DNA of 64,000 bases from Lelliottia sp. JS-SCA-14 (lineage in GTDB: Bacteria; Pseudomonadota; Gammaproteobacteria; Enterobacterales; Enterobacteriaceae), in contig NZ_CP141606.1 of assembly GCF_035593345.1 (NCBI RefSeq), forward strand, positions 4,712,001 to 4,776,000, read 5' to 3'. Shown here one piece after another: positions 9,256-22,355 of this stretch (the first letter of the stretch is position 1; each line of letters begins with the position of its first letter). Below the pieces are notes generated by a model. It saw only the letters and a list, made by a program, of their open reading frames with translations. It was not told the DNA's origin and did no database searches. The translations under genes were made by a program, and so were the position numbers.

Positions 9256-10740
9256 ATGCTCAGTTCCACCTCGCTTTATGCAGCTATTGATTTAGGTTCG
9301 AATAGTTTTCATATGCTGGTTGTACGCGAGGTGGCGGGGAGCATTCAGACCCTGACGCGCATCAAGCGCAAGGTCCGCCTCGCGGCGGGCCTGAGCAGCG
9401 ATAATCATCTCTCTCCTGAAGCGATGGAACGCGGCTGGCAATGCCTGCGTCTGTTTGCTGAACGTCTGCAGGATATTCCGCACAATCAAATCCGCGTTGT
9501 GGCTACCGCCACGCTGCGACTGGCCGTGAACTCCGTCGATTTTATCGCGAAAGCGCAGGAAATCCTCGGCTGCCCGGTGCAGGTCATCAGCGGTGAAGAA
9601 GAAGCGCGTCTGATTTATCAGGGTGTCGCCCACACCACCGGTGGCGACGATCGTCGTCTGGTGGTGGACATTGGCGGCGCCAGCACCGAGCTGGTCACGG
9701 GCACCGGTTCGCAGGCGACGTCACTGTTCAGCCTGTCGATGGGATGTGTGACCTGGCTCGAGCGCTACTTTACCGATCGTAATCTTGCCCAGGAGAACTT
9801 CGACGAGGCCGAAAAAGCCGCGCGCGAAGTGCTGCGTCCGGTGATGGATGAACTGCGTTATCACGGCTGGAAAGTGTGTGTCGGCGCGTCGGGTACGGTT
9901 CAGGCTCTGCAAGAGATCATGATGGCGCAGGGCATGGATGAGCGGATTACGCTGGCCAAACTGCAGCAGCTGAAACAGCGCGCCATTCAGTGCGGTCGTC
10001 TGGAAGAGCTGGAAATTGAAGGTTTGACGCTCGAGCGCGCGCTGGTGTTCCCGAGCGGTCTGGCAATTCTGATCGCCATCTTCACCGAATTAGATATTCA
10101 ATGTATGACCCTGGCCGGCGGCGCACTGCGCGAAGGACTGGTCTACGGCATGCTGCATCTGGCGGTGGAACAAGACATTCGCAGCCGCACGCTGCGCAAT
10201 GTTCAGCGCCGTTTTATTGTTGATACGGAGCAGGCACAGCGCGTGGCCCAACTGGCCTCCAGCTTTGCAGACCAGGTGGCGACCACCTGGGCGCTTGAAC
10301 CTCTGAGCCGTGATCTCTTACTGAGTGCCTGCGCACTGCATGAAATTGGTCTGAGCATTGATTTCAAACAGGCACCGGTTCACGCCGCGTATCTGGTGCG
10401 GAATCTGGATCTGCCGGGTTTCACTCCGGCGCAGAAAAAGCTGCTGGCGACATTGCTACTGAACCAGACCAACACCGTCGATCTCTCGTCTTTGCATCAG
10501 CAAAATGCCGTCCCGCCGCGGGTTGCCGAACATCTCTGTCGACTGCTGCGTCTGGCGATTCTGTTCGCCAGCCGTCGCCGCGCCGACTTATTGCCTGCTA
10601 TCACCCTCTCCGCGAATGGCGAAAACCTGACGCTCACGCTGCCGGATAACTGGCTGGATCGTCACCCGCTTGGGGCTGAGATGATTGAGCAGGAATGCCA
10701 GTGGCAGAGCTACGTCCACTGGGATCTGGAAGTGAAATAG
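9256..10740 (+). CDS. gppA: guanosine-5'-triphosphate,3'-diphosphate pyrophosphatase GppA
   Basis: Converts pppGpp to ppGpp in the stringent response and can hydrolyse polyphosphate. It has 494 residues, the E. coli length. The actin-like ATPase fold motifs [13 protein letters not shown] (start), DIGGASTEL (middle) and [12 protein letters not shown] are present, followed by a C-terminal HD-like helical domain ([11 protein letters not shown]). It follows rhlB by 5 nt and converges on rep with an 8-nt gap. Confidence 0.97.
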   Translation: MLSSTSLYAAIDLGSNSFHMLVVREVAGSIQTLTRIKRKVRLAAGLSSDNHLSPEAMERGWQCLRLFAERLQDIPHNQIRVVATATLRLAVNSVDFIAKAQEILGCPVQVISGEEEARLIYQGVAHTTGGDDRRLVVDIGGASTELVTGTGSQATSLFSLSMGCVTWLERYFTDRNLAQENFDEAEKAAREVLRPVMDELRYHGWKVCVGASGTVQALQEIMMAQGMDERITLAKLQQLKQRAIQCGRLEELEIEGLTLERALVFPSGLAILIAIFTELDIQCMTLAGGALREGLVYGMLHLAVEQDIRSRTLRNVQRRFIVDTEQAQRVAQLASSFADQVATTWALEPLSRDLLLSACALHEIGLSIDFKQAPVHAAYLVRNLDLPGFTPAQKKLLATLLLNQTNTVDLSSLHQQNAVPPRVAEHLCRLLRLAILFASRRRADLLPAITLSANGENLTLTLPDNWLDRHPLGAEMIEQECQWQSYVHWDLEVK

Positions 10741-10748
10741 CGCCGCCG

Positions 10749-13146
<2,398 letters not shown>

Positions 13147-13150
13147 CAGC

Positions 13151-13178
13151 AAAGCCTTCTCATAGAGAAGGCTTTTTA
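13151..13178 (+). terminator. intrinsic terminator after ppiC
   Basis: AAGCCTTCTC, a short loop and GAGAAGGCTT form a 9-10 bp stem followed by TTTT. It begins 5 nt after the ppiC stop. Confidence 0.85.
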
Positions 13179-13186
13179 TGTTTGCA

Positions 13187-13231
13187 CCCTCTCCCGTGGG
13201 AGAGGGCTGGGGTGAGGGCATCAGGCCGCAC
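13187..13231. repeat. palindromic intergenic repeat, copy A
   Basis: CCCTCTCCC and GGGAGAGGG arms around GT are followed by CTGGGGTGAGGGCATCAGG. The same unit occurs at 45337-45371, in partial reversed form at about 62291-62324, and split by the IS110-family element at 39521-39540 / 40741-40757. It lies between the ppiC terminator and the REP structures behind ilvC. Confidence 0.85.
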
Positions 13232-13242
13232 CTCCCCGCAAA

Positions 13243-13325
13243 ACAAAAAGCCCGGTGGCGGCTTCGCCTTACCGGGCCTACGAACGGAAGATGGTAGGTC
13301 GGGTAAGCTTTAGCGCCACCCGACT
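13243..13325 (-). repeat. REP-type double hairpin, likely ilvC terminator
   Basis: Two REP-like inverted repeats lie downstream of ilvC. The distal one reads, on the minus strand, GCCCGGT ... ACCGGGC followed by TTTTTG, so it can act as an intrinsic terminator. The proximal one (13292-13325) pairs GTCGGGTGGCGC with the matching arm GCTTACCCGAC. Confidence 0.75.
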
Positions 13326-13331
13326 TTTTTA

Positions 13332-14807
13332 TTATCCTGCTACAGCAATACGCTTCATATCCTTCATGTATCCACGCAGCGTGTGGCCCACGCTCTCAAT
13401 CGCATGGCTACGAATCGCTTCGTTCACGTCGCGCAACTGAGCGTTATCAACCGTGCCTTCGGCAATCGCTTTACCCAGATCGCCTGCCTGCAGGGTGGTC
13501 ATGAACTCTTTCAACAGCGGTACGCAAGCGTAAGAGAACAGGTAGTTGCCGTATTCTGCGGTATCAGAGATTACCACGTTCATTTCATACAGACGCTTAC
13601 GGGCGATGGTGTTCGCGATCAGCGGCAGCTCGTGCAGTGATTCGTAGTAAGCGGATTCTTCGATGATGCCGGAGTCGACCATGGTCTCGAACGCCAGCTC
13701 AACGCCCGCTTTCACCATCGCGATCATCAGAACGCCTTTATCGAAGTACTCCTGCTCGCTGATTTTACCGTCAAACTGAGCGGCGGTTTCGAACGCGGTT
13801 TTACCGGTCTCTTCACGCCAGGTCAGCAGTTTCTTATCGTCGTTCGCCCAGTCAGCCATCATGCCGGAGGAGAATTCACCGGAGATGATGTCGTCCATGT
13901 GTTTCTGGAACAACGGCGCCATGATCTCTTTCAGCTGTTCGGACAGCGCATAAGCACGCAGTTTTGCCGGGTTGGACAGACGGTCCATCATCAGCGTGAT
14001 ACCGCCCTGCTTCAGCGCTTCGGTGATGGTTTCCCAGCCGAACTGAATGAGTTTTTCTGCGTAAGACGGGTCGGTACCCTCTTCCACCAGCTTGTCGAAG
14101 CACAGCAGAGAACCGGCCTGCAGCATACCGCACAGGATAGTCTGCTCGCCCATCAGGTCAGATTTCACTTCTGCCACGAAGGAAGATTCCAGCACGCCCG
14201 CACGGTGACCGCCAGTTGCCGCAGCCCAGGCTTTGGCAATCGCCATGCCTTCGCCCTTCGGATCGTTTTCCGGGTGAACGGCGATCAGGGTCGGTACGCC
14301 GAAACCACGTTTGTACTCTTCACGCACTTCGGTGCCCGGGCACTTCGGTGCAACCATCACCACGGTGATGTCTTTACGAATCTGCTCGCCCACTTCAACG
14401 ATGTTGAAACCGTGAGAGTAGCCCAGCGCCGCGCCGTCTTTCATCAGCGGCTGAACGGAGCGCACAACGTCGGAGTGCTGTTTGTCTGGGGTCAGGTTAA
14501 CCACCAGATCCGCCTGTGGGATCAGCTCTTCGTAGGTACCCACTTTGAAGCCGTTTTCGGTCGCTTTACGCCAGGAAGCGCGCTTCTCAGCAATCGCTTC
14601 TTTACGCAGGGCGTAGGAGATATCCAGACCGGAGTCACGCATATTCAGGCCCTGGTTCAGACCCTGTGCGCCACAGCCGACGATGACCACTTTTTTACCC
14701 TGAAGGTAGCTCGCGCCATCGGCGAATTCATCGCGCGCCATAAAGCGGCATTTGCCCAGCTGGGCCAGCTGCTGACGCAGATTCAGTGTATTGAAGTAGT
14801 TAGCCAT
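13332..14807 (-). CDS. ilvC: ketol-acid reductoisomerase IlvC (class II)
   Basis: NADPH-dependent isomeroreductase that converts acetolactate and acetohydroxybutyrate to dihydroxy acids in valine/isoleucine synthesis. It has 491 residues, the long enterobacterial class II form with a duplicated C-terminal knotted domain. The Rossmann glycine motif [12 protein letters not shown] is near residues 36-47 and the NADPH-recognising LRKEA segment follows. It is divergent from its activator gene ilvY, with putative IlvY operators at 14887-14932. Confidence 0.98.
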   Translation of the reverse strand: MANYFNTLNLRQQLAQLGKCRFMARDEFADGASYLQGKKVVIVGCGAQGLNQGLNMRDSGLDISYALRKEAIAEKRASWRKATENGFKVGTYEELIPQADLVVNLTPDKQHSDVVRSVQPLMKDGAALGYSHGFNIVEVGEQIRKDITVVMVAPKCPGTEVREEYKRGFGVPTLIAVHPENDPKGEGMAIAKAWAAATGGHRAGVLESSFVAEVKSDLMGEQTILCGMLQAGSLLCFDKLVEEGTDPSYAEKLIQFGWETITEALKQGGITLMMDRLSNPAKLRAYALSEQLKEIMAPLFQKHMDDIISGEFSSGMMADWANDDKKLLTWREETGKTAFETAAQFDGKISEQEYFDKGVLMIAMVKAGVELAFETMVDSGIIEESAYYESLHELPLIANTIARKRLYEMNVVISDTAEYGNYLFSYACVPLLKEFMTTLQAGDLGKAIAEGTVDNAQLRDVNEAIRSHAIESVGHTLRGYMKDMKRIAVAG

Positions 14808-14886
14808 GGTGAACTCCGTGATGTTGTGTTGCTTGTTGTTCTGGTCGCTTATGCGAGTATGGACTTACTATATGACAGGAATTTTA

Positions 14887-14932
14887 TTGCGGAAATTGAT
14901 ATATTCACAACGTCACATTGCAATTTCTGCAA
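14887..14932. promoter_or_regulatory. putative IlvY operators between ilvC and ilvY
   Basis: Two related 12-bp arms lie head to head: TTGCGGAAATTG (14887-14898) and CAATTTCTGCAA (14921-14932). The right arm extends to the palindrome TTGCAATTTCTGCAA (14918-14932), a T-N11-A type LysR site. In E. coli IlvY binds tandem operators in this same divergent region and activates ilvC when acetolactate or acetohydroxybutyrate is bound. Assignment is from position and symmetry. Confidence 0.6.
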
Positions 14933-14955
14933 CGTAAAAACGTGGAGTGTGGTCT

Positions 14956-15846
14956 GTGGATTTACGCGATCTCAAAACCTTTCTGCATCTGGCGGAAAGC
15001 CGTCACTTTGGCCGCAGCGCGCGGGCCATGCACGTCAGCCCCTCCACGCTTTCCCGGCAGATCCAGCGCCTGGAAGAGGATCTCGGTCAGGCCCTGTTTG
15101 TGCGCGATAACCGCACCGTGACGCTCACCGAAGCGGGCGAAGAGCTGCGATCTTTTGCCCATCAGACGTTGCTCCAGTACCAGCGGCTGCGGCACACCAT
15201 CGATCAGCAGGGGCCCTCCCTCTCCGGCGAGTTGCATATTTTCTGCTCCGTGACGGCCGCCTATAGCCACTTGCCGCCGATTCTGGACCGGTTTCGCGCC
15301 GAGCACCCGTCGGTAGAAATCAAGCTCACCACGGGGGACGCCGCTGATGCGATGGAGAAAGTGGTAACGGGCGAAGCCGATCTGGCGATTGCAGGCAAAC
15401 CCGAAACGCTGCCCGGCGCAGTCGCGTTTTCGATGCTGGAGAATCTGGCGGTGGTGTTAATTGCCCCGGCGCTGCCGTGTCCGGTGCGCAATCAGGTGTC
15501 GGTCGATCATCCCGACTGGTCAACGGTGCCGTTTATCATGGCCGATCAGGGGCCGGTGCGCCGTCGTATCGAACTGTGGTTCCGTCGGCAAAAAATCAGT
15601 AATCCGTCGATCTATGCGACGGTGGGCGGGCATGAAGCCATGGTTTCGATGGTCGCCCTCGGGTGTGGCGTGGCGTTGCTGCCGGAAGTGGTGCTGGAGA
15701 ACAGCCCGGAGCCGGTGCGCAATCGCGTGATGATTTTAGAGCGCAGCGATGAGAAGACGCCGTTTGAGCTTGGCGTGTGCGCACAAAAAAAGCGGCTGCA
15801 TGAGCCGCTTATTGATGCGTTTTGGCAGATTTTGCCAAACCATTAA
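14956..15846 (+). CDS. ilvY: LysR-family activator of ilvC, IlvY
   Basis: Transcriptional activator of ilvC and repressor of its own gene; inducers are the acetohydroxy acid substrates of IlvC. It has 296 residues from a GTG at 14956 that gives the standard VDLRDLKTFLHLAES start; an earlier GTG at 14947 adds three residues. The N-terminal winged helix is at about residues 1-60 (FGRSARAMHVSPSTLSRQI). The C-terminal two-lobed effector domain includes VALGCGVALLPE. It is divergent from ilvC. Confidence 0.95.
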   Translation: MDLRDLKTFLHLAESRHFGRSARAMHVSPSTLSRQIQRLEEDLGQALFVRDNRTVTLTEAGEELRSFAHQTLLQYQRLRHTIDQQGPSLSGELHIFCSVTAAYSHLPPILDRFRAEHPSVEIKLTTGDAADAMEKVVTGEADLAIAGKPETLPGAVAFSMLENLAVVLIAPALPCPVRNQVSVDHPDWSTVPFIMADQGPVRRRIELWFRRQKISNPSIYATVGGHEAMVSMVALGCGVALLPEVVLENSPEPVRNRVMILERSDEKTPFELGVCAQKKRLHEPLIDAFWQILPNH

Positions 15847-15854
15847 ACCCATAC

Positions 15855-15898
15855 CGGACGCATTGTAGGCCCGATAAGCGCAGCGCCATCGGGCATTT
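15855..15898. repeat. REP-type palindromic repeat between ilvY and ilvA
   Basis: The inverted repeat GCCCGATAAGCG ... CGCCATCGGGC follows GTAGG, typical of enterobacterial REP units. It fills the convergent ilvY-ilvA gap and may act as a transcription-end stabiliser. Confidence 0.8.
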
Positions 15899-15903
15899 GG
15901 ACG

Positions 15904-17448
15904 TTAGCCCGCCAGGAAGAACCTGAACGCCGGGTTATGAGTTTCGTCGTGGCAATCGTAGCCCAGCTCGTTCAGCCGGGTTTCGAAATCCGGTTCATGC
16001 TCACCCAGTTCGAACGCCGCCAACACGCGCCCGTAATCGGTGCCGTGGCTGCGATAGTGGAACAGCGAAATGTTCCAGTGGGTGCCCAGCGTGTGCAGGA
16101 ACTTGAGCAAAGCCCCCGGTGATTCCGGAAACTCAAAGCTGAACAGACGCTCTCGCAACGGCTTCGACGGACGCCCGCCGACCATATAGCGCACGTGCAG
16201 TTTCGCCATCTCGTCATCGGAGAGATCCACCACGCTGTAACCGCCCTCATTCAGCAGGTGAAGGATCTCTTTGCGTTCCTCCAGCCCACGGCTCAGCCGC
16301 ACACCGACAAAAATGCAGGCATCTTTGGCATCGGCAAAGCGATAGTTAAACTCGGTCACTGAGCGCCCGCCGAGCAGCTGGCAGAATTTGAGGAAACTGC
16401 CCTTCTCTTCAGGGATCGTCACCGCCAGCAGGGCTTCGCGTTGCTCACCCAGCTCGCAGCGTTCGGACACGTAACGCAGGCCGTGGAAATTGACGTTCGC
16501 GCCAGAGAGCACGTGTGCCAGGCGTTCCCCGCGGATGTTGTGCTGAGCGATATATTTTTTCATCCCCGCCAGCGCCAGCGCGCCAGACGGTTCTGCCACC
16601 GCGCGGACATCCTCGAACAGATCTTTCATCGCCGCGCAGATCGCATCGCTGTCGACGGTGATGATGTCGTCGAGATACTCCTGGCACACGCGGAACGTCT
16701 CATCGCCGATACGTTTCACCGCCACGCCTTCAGCAAATAATCCCACGCGCGGCAGATCCACCGGATGACCGGCGTCCAGCGCCGCTTTCAGGCAGGCGGA
16801 ATCTTCCGCTTCCACCGCAATCACTTTGATCTGCGGCATCAGTTGTTTAATGAGCACCGCGACACCCGCTGCCAGACCGCCACCGCCGACCGGGACAAAC
16901 ACGCGATCGAGGTGGGCATCCTGCTGCAGCAGTTCCAGCGCCAGCGTACCTTGCCCGGCAATCACCATCGGGTGATCGAAAGGTGGCACCCAGGTAAAGC
17001 CCTGCTGCTGCGCCAGTTCGATGGCGCGCGCTTTGGCTTCATCAAAATTGGCCCCGTGGAGCAGGACCTCGCCGCCGAAGCCGCGTACCGCGTCGACTTT
17101 GATATCAGCAGTCGCGACCGGCATCACGATCAGCGCTTTCAGCCCTAAACGTGCGGCAGAAAACGCCACGCCCTGGGCGTGATTCCCCGCCGATGCGGTG
17201 ATAACCCCGCGCGCTTTTTGCTCTTCGGTTAACCCGGCCATCATCGCGTAGGCGCCGCGGAGCTTAAAGCTGTGGACCGGCTGGCGGTCTTCGCGCTTCA
17301 CCAGAATCACGTTATCGAGACGGGACGACAGCTTGTCCATTTTCTGCAGCGGCGTGACCTGCACCGCCTCGTAGACCGGCGCGCGTAGCACCGCTCTGAG
17401 ATATTCCGCCCCCTCAGGGGCGGCGGATAAGGGTTGTGATTCGGCCAT
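15904..17448 (-). CDS. ilvA: threonine dehydratase, biosynthetic (IlvA)
   Basis: PLP enzyme deaminating threonine to 2-oxobutanoate, the first step to isoleucine, feedback-inhibited by isoleucine. It has 514 residues from the ATG at 17448; an ATG directly before it (17451) would add one Met. The PLP lysine is K62 in HSFKLRGAY. SAGNHAQG and the glycine-rich VGGGGLAAG phosphate loop follow. Two C-terminal ACT-like regulatory repeats begin near residue 330 (EKGSFLKFCQLLGGRSVTEFN) and near 425 (SPGALLKFLHTLG). The start overlaps or abuts the ilvD stop (TAATGATG). Confidence 0.97.
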   Translation of the reverse strand: MAESQPLSAAPEGAEYLRAVLRAPVYEAVQVTPLQKMDKLSSRLDNVILVKREDRQPVHSFKLRGAYAMMAGLTEEQKARGVITASAGNHAQGVAFSAARLGLKALIVMPVATADIKVDAVRGFGGEVLLHGANFDEAKARAIELAQQQGFTWVPPFDHPMVIAGQGTLALELLQQDAHLDRVFVPVGGGGLAAGVAVLIKQLMPQIKVIAVEAEDSACLKAALDAGHPVDLPRVGLFAEGVAVKRIGDETFRVCQEYLDDIITVDSDAICAAMKDLFEDVRAVAEPSGALALAGMKKYIAQHNIRGERLAHVLSGANVNFHGLRYVSERCELGEQREALLAVTIPEEKGSFLKFCQLLGGRSVTEFNYRFADAKDACIFVGVRLSRGLEERKEILHLLNEGGYSVVDLSDDEMAKLHVRYMVGGRPSKPLRERLFSFEFPESPGALLKFLHTLGTHWNISLFHYRSHGTDYGRVLAAFELGEHEPDFETRLNELGYDCHDETHNPAFRFFLAG

Positions 17449-17450
17449 CA

Positions 17451-19301
17451 TTAGCCCCCAAGTTTGGATTTATCGCGCACCGCGCCTTTGTCCGCACTGG
17501 TGGCAAGGGTGGCGTAGGCGCGCAGGGCGAAGGAGACTTCGCGCTGGCGATCTTTTGGCGTCCAGGCTTTATCGCCCCGGGCTTCCTGAGCTTCACGGCG
17601 TGCAGCAATTTCCTGCTCGCTCAGCTGCAGCTGAATGCCGCGATTTGGAATGTCGATCGCAATCATGTCGCCGTCTTCGATGATGGCAATGTTGCCGCCG
17701 CTCGCCGCTTCCGGAGAGACGTGACCGATGGAGAGACCGGACGTACCGCCGGAGAATCGACCGTCGGTGATCAGCGCGCAGGCTTTGCCGAGACCCATGG
17801 ATTTCAGGAAGGTGGTCGGATAGAGCATCTCCTGCATGCCTGGCCCGCCTTTTGGCCCTTCGTAGCGGATAACCACAACATCGCCCGCGACCACTTTACC
17901 GCCCAGAATGGCTTCCACCGCCGCGTCCTGGCTTTCATACACTTTTGCAGGACCGGTGAATTTCAGAATGCTGTCGTCCACGCCTGCCGTTTTGACGATG
18001 CAGCCGTTTTCCGCAAAGTTGCCGTACAGCACGGCCAGACCGCCGTCTTTGCTGTAGGCATTCTCCAGAGAGCGGATACAACCTTCGGCGCGATCGTCAT
18101 CCAGGGTGTCCCAGCGACAATCCTGCGAGAAGGCCTGGGTGGTGCGGATGCCTGCCGGGCCGGCGCGGAACATCTTTTTCACCGCTTCGTCTTTGGTCAG
18201 CATCACGTCGTACTGGTCCAGCGTTTGCGGCAGCGTCAGGCCGAGAATGTTTTTCACGTCACGATTCAACAGGCCGGCGCGCTCCAGCTCGCCGAGAATG
18301 CCCAGCACACCACCGGCACGGTGAACGTCTTCCATGTGGTATTTCTGGGTACTTGGCGCGACTTTACACAGCTGTGGCACCTTGCGGGAGAGCTTGTCGA
18401 TGTCACTCATGGTGAAATCAATTTCAGCTTCCTGCGCTGCGGCCAGCAGGTGCAGAACGGTGTTGGTGGATCCGCCCATGGCGATATCCAGGGTCATGGC
18501 ATTTTCGAACGCCGCTTTGTTGGCGATATTGCGCGGCAGCGCGCTGACGTCGTCTTGCTCGTAATAACGTTTGGTCAGCTCAACGATGCGCGTACCGGCA
18601 TTGAGGAACAGCTGTTTGCGGTCAGCGTGAGTCGCCAGCAGCGAGCCGTTGCCCGGCTGTGAAAGACCCAGCGCTTCGGTCAGACAGTTCATGGAGTTGG
18701 CGGTGAACATCCCGGAACAGGAGCCGCAGGTCGGACAGGCAGAACGTTCAACCTGATCGCTCTGCTCGTCGGAGACTTTCGGGTCCGCGCCCTGAATCAT
18801 CGCGTCGACCAGGTCGAGTTTGATGATTTTGTCGGAGAGCTTGGTTTTACCGGCTTCCATCGGGCCGCCAGAGACGAAGATCACCGGAATGTTCAGGCGC
18901 AGGGAGGCCATCAGCATCCCCGGGGTGATTTTGTCGCAGTTGGAGATGCAGACCATCGCATCGGCGCAGTGGGCGTTCACCATGTACTCGACCGAATCGG
19001 CGATCAGCTCGCGCGACGGCAGTGAATAGAGCATGCCCCCGTGGCCCATCGCGATACCGTCATCGACAGCGATGGTATTGAACTCTTTCGCCACGCCGCC
19101 TGCGGCTTCGATTTGCTCGGCGACCAGTTTACCCAGATCGCGCAGGTGAACGTGACCCGGCACAAACTGGGTGAAGGAGTTAACCACGGCGATAATCGGC
19201 TTACCGAAGTCAGCGTCGGTCATCCCGGTTGCGCGCCACAGCGCGCGGGCACCGGCCATATTGCGGCCATGGGTGGTGGTGGCGGAACGATACTTAGGCA
19301 T
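17451..19301 (-). CDS. ilvD: dihydroxy-acid dehydratase IlvD
   Basis: Iron-sulfur dehydratase of the IlvD/Edd family that converts dihydroxy acids to 2-oxo acids in Val/Ile (and Leu) synthesis. It has 616 residues, the family length. Cluster cysteines are seen in [11 protein letters not shown] (about residue 120) and [17 protein letters not shown] (about residue 195). The C-terminal [21 protein letters not shown] signature is intact. It is followed immediately by ilvA and preceded by ilvE with a 60-nt gap holding a GGGACGG/CCGTCCC hairpin (19332-19351). Confidence 0.98.
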   Translation of the reverse strand: MPKYRSATTTHGRNMAGARALWRATGMTDADFGKPIIAVVNSFTQFVPGHVHLRDLGKLVAEQIEAAGGVAKEFNTIAVDDGIAMGHGGMLYSLPSRELIADSVEYMVNAHCADAMVCISNCDKITPGMLMASLRLNIPVIFVSGGPMEAGKTKLSDKIIKLDLVDAMIQGADPKVSDEQSDQVERSACPTCGSCSGMFTANSMNCLTEALGLSQPGNGSLLATHADRKQLFLNAGTRIVELTKRYYEQDDVSALPRNIANKAAFENAMTLDIAMGGSTNTVLHLLAAAQEAEIDFTMSDIDKLSRKVPQLCKVAPSTQKYHMEDVHRAGGVLGILGELERAGLLNRDVKNILGLTLPQTLDQYDVMLTKDEAVKKMFRAGPAGIRTTQAFSQDCRWDTLDDDRAEGCIRSLENAYSKDGGLAVLYGNFAENGCIVKTAGVDDSILKFTGPAKVYESQDAAVEAILGGKVVAGDVVVIRYEGPKGGPGMQEMLYPTTFLKSMGLGKACALITDGRFSGGTSGLSIGHVSPEAASGGNIAIIEDGDMIAIDIPNRGIQLQLSEQEIAARREAQEARGDKAWTPKDRQREVSFALRAYATLATSADKGAVRDKSKLGG

Positions 19302-19331
19302 GCTTTATTTACTCCCGTCTATCTAATAAAT

Positions 19332-19351
19332 GGGACGGTGCGTGCCGTCCC
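19332..19351. repeat. short hairpin between ilvE and ilvD
   Basis: GGGACGG and CCGTCCC form a perfect 7-bp stem with a 6-nt loop. There is no T tract on the ilv coding strand, so it is more likely an mRNA processing or stability hairpin than a terminator. Confidence 0.5.
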
Positions 19352-19361
19352 AAAATTATGC

Positions 19362-20291
19362 TTATGAATTAACTTGATCCAACCAGCCCCATTTATCTTC
19401 CGTTTCACCGGTGAAGAGGCCAAAGAATGCATCCTGAATACGTTTGGTGACCGGGCCACGACGACCTTCGCCCACCTGAATACCGTCTACGCTGCGAACC
19501 GGCGTGATTTCTGCCGCGGTACCGGACATGAAGACTTCATCGGCCAGGTACAGAGATTCGCGGGACAGCACCTGCTCGCGCACTTCGATACCCAGATCTT
19601 TCGCCAGCTTAATGATCGCATCACGGGTGATGCCCGGCAGCGCGGAAGAGGTAAATGGCGGGGTGAACAGAATGCCGTCTTTCACTTCGAACAGGTTCTC
19701 ACCGGCACCTTCAGAGATATAGCCGTTGACGTCCAGAGCGATACCTTCCTGATAACCGTGGCGGCGCGCTTCGCTACCGACCAACAGGGAAGAGAGGTAG
19801 TTACCGCCCGCTTTGGCTGCGGTTGGGATGGTGTTTGGCGCAACGCGATTCCAGGATGAAACCATTGCGTCGATCCCCTGCTCCAGCGCTTCTGCACCCA
19901 GATAAGCCCCCCACGGGAACGCGGCAATGATGACATCTGTGGAGTAACCGGCTGGCGGGTTCACGCCCATGCCCACATCACCCACGAAGACCAGCGGACG
20001 AATATAGGCGCTGGTCAGATTGTTTTTGCGCAGCACCGCGCGGCACGCTTCCATCAGCTCATCAACGCTTTGAGAAACCGGGAAACGATAGATTTTGGCT
20101 GAGTCATGCAGACGCTGCATGTGTTCACGATGGCGGAACACCACTGGTCCTTTGTGAGAATCGTAGCAACGGACACCTTCAAACACAGAGGTACCGTAAT
20201 GCAGGGCGTGGGACATCACGTGTACCGTGGCATCTTCCCAACGAACCATCTCACCGTTGAACCAAATGTAATCAGCTTTCTTCGTCGTCAT
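19362..20291 (-). CDS. ilvE: branched-chain amino acid aminotransferase IlvE
   Basis: Class IV PLP aminotransferase for the last step of Ile, Val and Leu synthesis. It has 309 residues. The PLP lysine is K160 in PTAAKAGGNYLSSL. The N-terminal YIWFNGEMVRWEDATVHV and the EITPVRSVDGIQVGEGRRGP segment match the family. It lies in ilvGMEDA between ilvM (18-nt gap) and ilvD. Confidence 0.98.
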   Translation of the reverse strand: MTTKKADYIWFNGEMVRWEDATVHVMSHALHYGTSVFEGVRCYDSHKGPVVFRHREHMQRLHDSAKIYRFPVSQSVDELMEACRAVLRKNNLTSAYIRPLVFVGDVGMGVNPPAGYSTDVIIAAFPWGAYLGAEALEQGIDAMVSSWNRVAPNTIPTAAKAGGNYLSSLLVGSEARRHGYQEGIALDVNGYISEGAGENLFEVKDGILFTPPFTSSALPGITRDAIIKLAKDLGIEVREQVLSRESLYLADEVFMSGTAAEITPVRSVDGIQVGEGRRGPVTKRIQDAFFGLFTGETEDKWGWLDQVNS

Positions 20292-20309
20292 GTTTTCTTC
20301 CTGTCACGC

Positions 20310-20573
20310 TCAAGCGCGGATTTGTTGTGATGTGGTTGTGCTCTGGCAGATGGCCACGTGGGCGACATCAACCAGTTTACTTAACTGGCTAAACAGTAAG
20401 TCGACCGACCGTGGGCTGGCAACGGTCAATTCGATATTTATGTTCTGGGCATCGGTGGCGGTTTCCATATTCATGGCGCAGATCTGAAAACCACGGTGAC
20501 GGACCACGCGTAAGACGCGTTCTAATGTTTCGGGATTGAAGCGGGCCTGAACGGCGACCTGATGTTGCATCAT
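20310..20573 (-). CDS. ilvM: acetolactate synthase II small subunit IlvM
   Basis: ACT-domain regulatory subunit of acetohydroxy acid synthase II; it stabilises and activates IlvG. It has 87 residues (one ACT domain: [24 protein letters not shown] ... [17 protein letters not shown]). Its ATG overlaps the ilvG stop by 4 nt, so subunit production should be coupled to the large subunit. Confidence 0.96.
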   Translation of the reverse strand: MMQHQVAVQARFNPETLERVLRVVRHRGFQICAMNMETATDAQNINIELTVASPRSVDLLFSQLSKLVDVAHVAICQSTTTSQQIRA

Positions 20574-22216
20574 GATAATTTCTCCATCATTTGTGCGTTA
20601 CTGGCGCCAGGTGGCACCAACGGCCAGACATTCTCAAGCTCGTCGATTGAGACATGAAGCAGGTATGGTCCTTCGCTGGACAGCATGGTGTCGAGTGCCG
20701 CTTCAACCTGGTCTTTACGGGTGATGTGCTGGCCAGGGATGCCGAAGGCGCTGGCCAGTACGAGGAAATCGGGGTTATCCGTGAGGGTGGTTTCGCTGTA
20801 GCGCTCCTGGAAAAACAGCTGCTGCCACTGGCGAACCATTCCCAAACGCTGGTTATCCAGCAACAAGATTTTCAGCGGCAGCTGCTTGCGTTTGACCGTG
20901 CCCAGCTCCTGCACGTTCATCATGAACGAGCCATCACCGGACACGCAGATGACCGTATCATTCGGGCGCGCAACCTGAGCGCCTACGGCTGCTGGCAGGC
21001 CGAAGCCCATGGTTCCCAATCCGCTGGAGGTGATGAAGTTTTCCGGGCGGGTATAGGTCATATGCTGGGCCGACCACATCTGGTGCTGGCCGACGTCGGT
21101 GGTGACGACAGAGTCTGCCGGTTTGCGATCTGACAGCTGTTTTAACAGCAGCGGGGCATAGATGGCCTCGCCAGGATGATCGTAACGCCAGGCGTTTTCC
21201 ACACGCATCTGCGCGGTGTGCTGGCGCCAGCTGTCGACGGACAATGGCTGTTGCAGCGCCGGTAACAGGGCGTTCAGATCGCCCTGCAGCGCGACGTGCG
21301 CCTGACGCAGTTTGTTCATTTCGGCCGGGTCGATATCCATATGGATCACTTTGGCATGCGGTGCGAAGGTATTCAGCTTGCCCGTCACGCGGTCGTCAAA
21401 ACGCGCGCCAACGGCAATCAGCAGGTCACACTCTTGCACCGCCAGGTTGGCGGCTTTGGTGCCGTGCATCCCCAGCATGCCGAGGTAGTTCGGATCATTG
21501 GCATCAACCGCACCCAGGCCCTTCAGCGTACAGGTGGAGGGTATTTGGGTGACGGCGATAAATTCGCGCAGCGCCGGAACCGCCTGCGCCATGCCCACTC
21601 CGCCGCCCACGTAAAGCATCGGCTGTTGCGCCTGAGCCAGCATCTGGCGGGCTTCTTCAACGGCTTCGTGCGGGAAAGAGTCATCGCTTTCAACGGTGGA
21701 GAAATGCGGCTCTAAATCGCCGATCGCCAGCTGAATGTCTTTTGGGATATCAATCAGAACCGGGCCAGGACGGCCTGAGTTTGCCACCTGGAAGGCTTCT
21801 GCCATGACGCGCGGCAGCTCTTCCAGCGACTGCACCAGGAAGCTATGTTTGGTGCAGGCCAGGGACAAACCGAGAACGTCCACTTCCTGAAACGCATCGG
21901 TACCGATGAACGGCGAGGCGACCTGCCCAGTAATCGCGACCACAGGGACAGAATCCAGCAGCGCATCGGCAAGTCCCGTGATCAGGTTAGTCGCACCCGG
22001 TCCGGACGTCGCCATGCACACGCCGGTTTTACCGGTGGCGCGCGCAAAACCAATCGCCGCCATGGCCGCACCCTGCTCGTGTCGACACAACAGGTGCTCC
22101 ACGCCGCCGTCATACAGCGCATCGTAGATCGGCATGATTGCGCCACCCGGATAGCCGAAGACCGTTTCGACCCCCTGTGCTCGCAACGCATGTACTACCC
22201 ATTGTGCCCCGTTCAT
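20570..22216 (-). CDS. ilvG: acetolactate synthase II large subunit IlvG (intact)
   Basis: TPP-, FAD- and Mg-dependent acetohydroxy acid synthase II catalytic subunit, the valine-resistant isozyme. It is a full-length, uninterrupted frame of 548 residues; E. coli K-12 carries a frameshift in this gene. The catalytic glutamate lies in the segment [15 protein letters not shown], followed by [11 protein letters not shown]. The TPP motif starts [14 protein letters not shown] and ends LLLDNQ. It is expressed from the ilvL leader through the attenuator at 22301-22334. Confidence 0.98.
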   Translation of the reverse strand: MNGAQWVVHALRAQGVETVFGYPGGAIMPIYDALYDGGVEHLLCRHEQGAAMAAIGFARATGKTGVCMATSGPGATNLITGLADALLDSVPVVAITGQVASPFIGTDAFQEVDVLGLSLACTKHSFLVQSLEELPRVMAEAFQVANSGRPGPVLIDIPKDIQLAIGDLEPHFSTVESDDSFPHEAVEEARQMLAQAQQPMLYVGGGVGMAQAVPALREFIAVTQIPSTCTLKGLGAVDANDPNYLGMLGMHGTKAANLAVQECDLLIAVGARFDDRVTGKLNTFAPHAKVIHMDIDPAEMNKLRQAHVALQGDLNALLPALQQPLSVDSWRQHTAQMRVENAWRYDHPGEAIYAPLLLKQLSDRKPADSVVTTDVGQHQMWSAQHMTYTRPENFITSSGLGTMGFGLPAAVGAQVARPNDTVICVSGDGSFMMNVQELGTVKRKQLPLKILLLDNQRLGMVRQWQQLFFQERYSETTLTDNPDFLVLASAFGIPGQHITRKDQVEAALDTMLSSEGPYLLHVSIDELENVWPLVPPGASNAQMMEKLS

Positions 22217-22300
22217 AGTGAGTTCCCCGTCATAAATCTGGAGAAACAGAATTTTGTGCTAGTTGTCATATTCTGCTCCTCGTTTAAGTTTTTAGGTCAT

Positions 22301-22334
22301 AAAAAAACCCCCGGACCTTTCGGTGCGGGGGTCT
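22301..22334 (-). terminator. ilvGMEDA attenuator terminator
   Basis: On the minus strand GACCCCCGCACC, a GAAA loop and GGTCCGGGGG are followed by TTTTTTT. It lies between ilvL and ilvG. Ribosome stalling in the Leu/Val/Ile codons of ilvL should disrupt it. Confidence 0.92.
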
Positions 22335-22355
22335 TAGTTCGTTAAGGCTTGTTTT

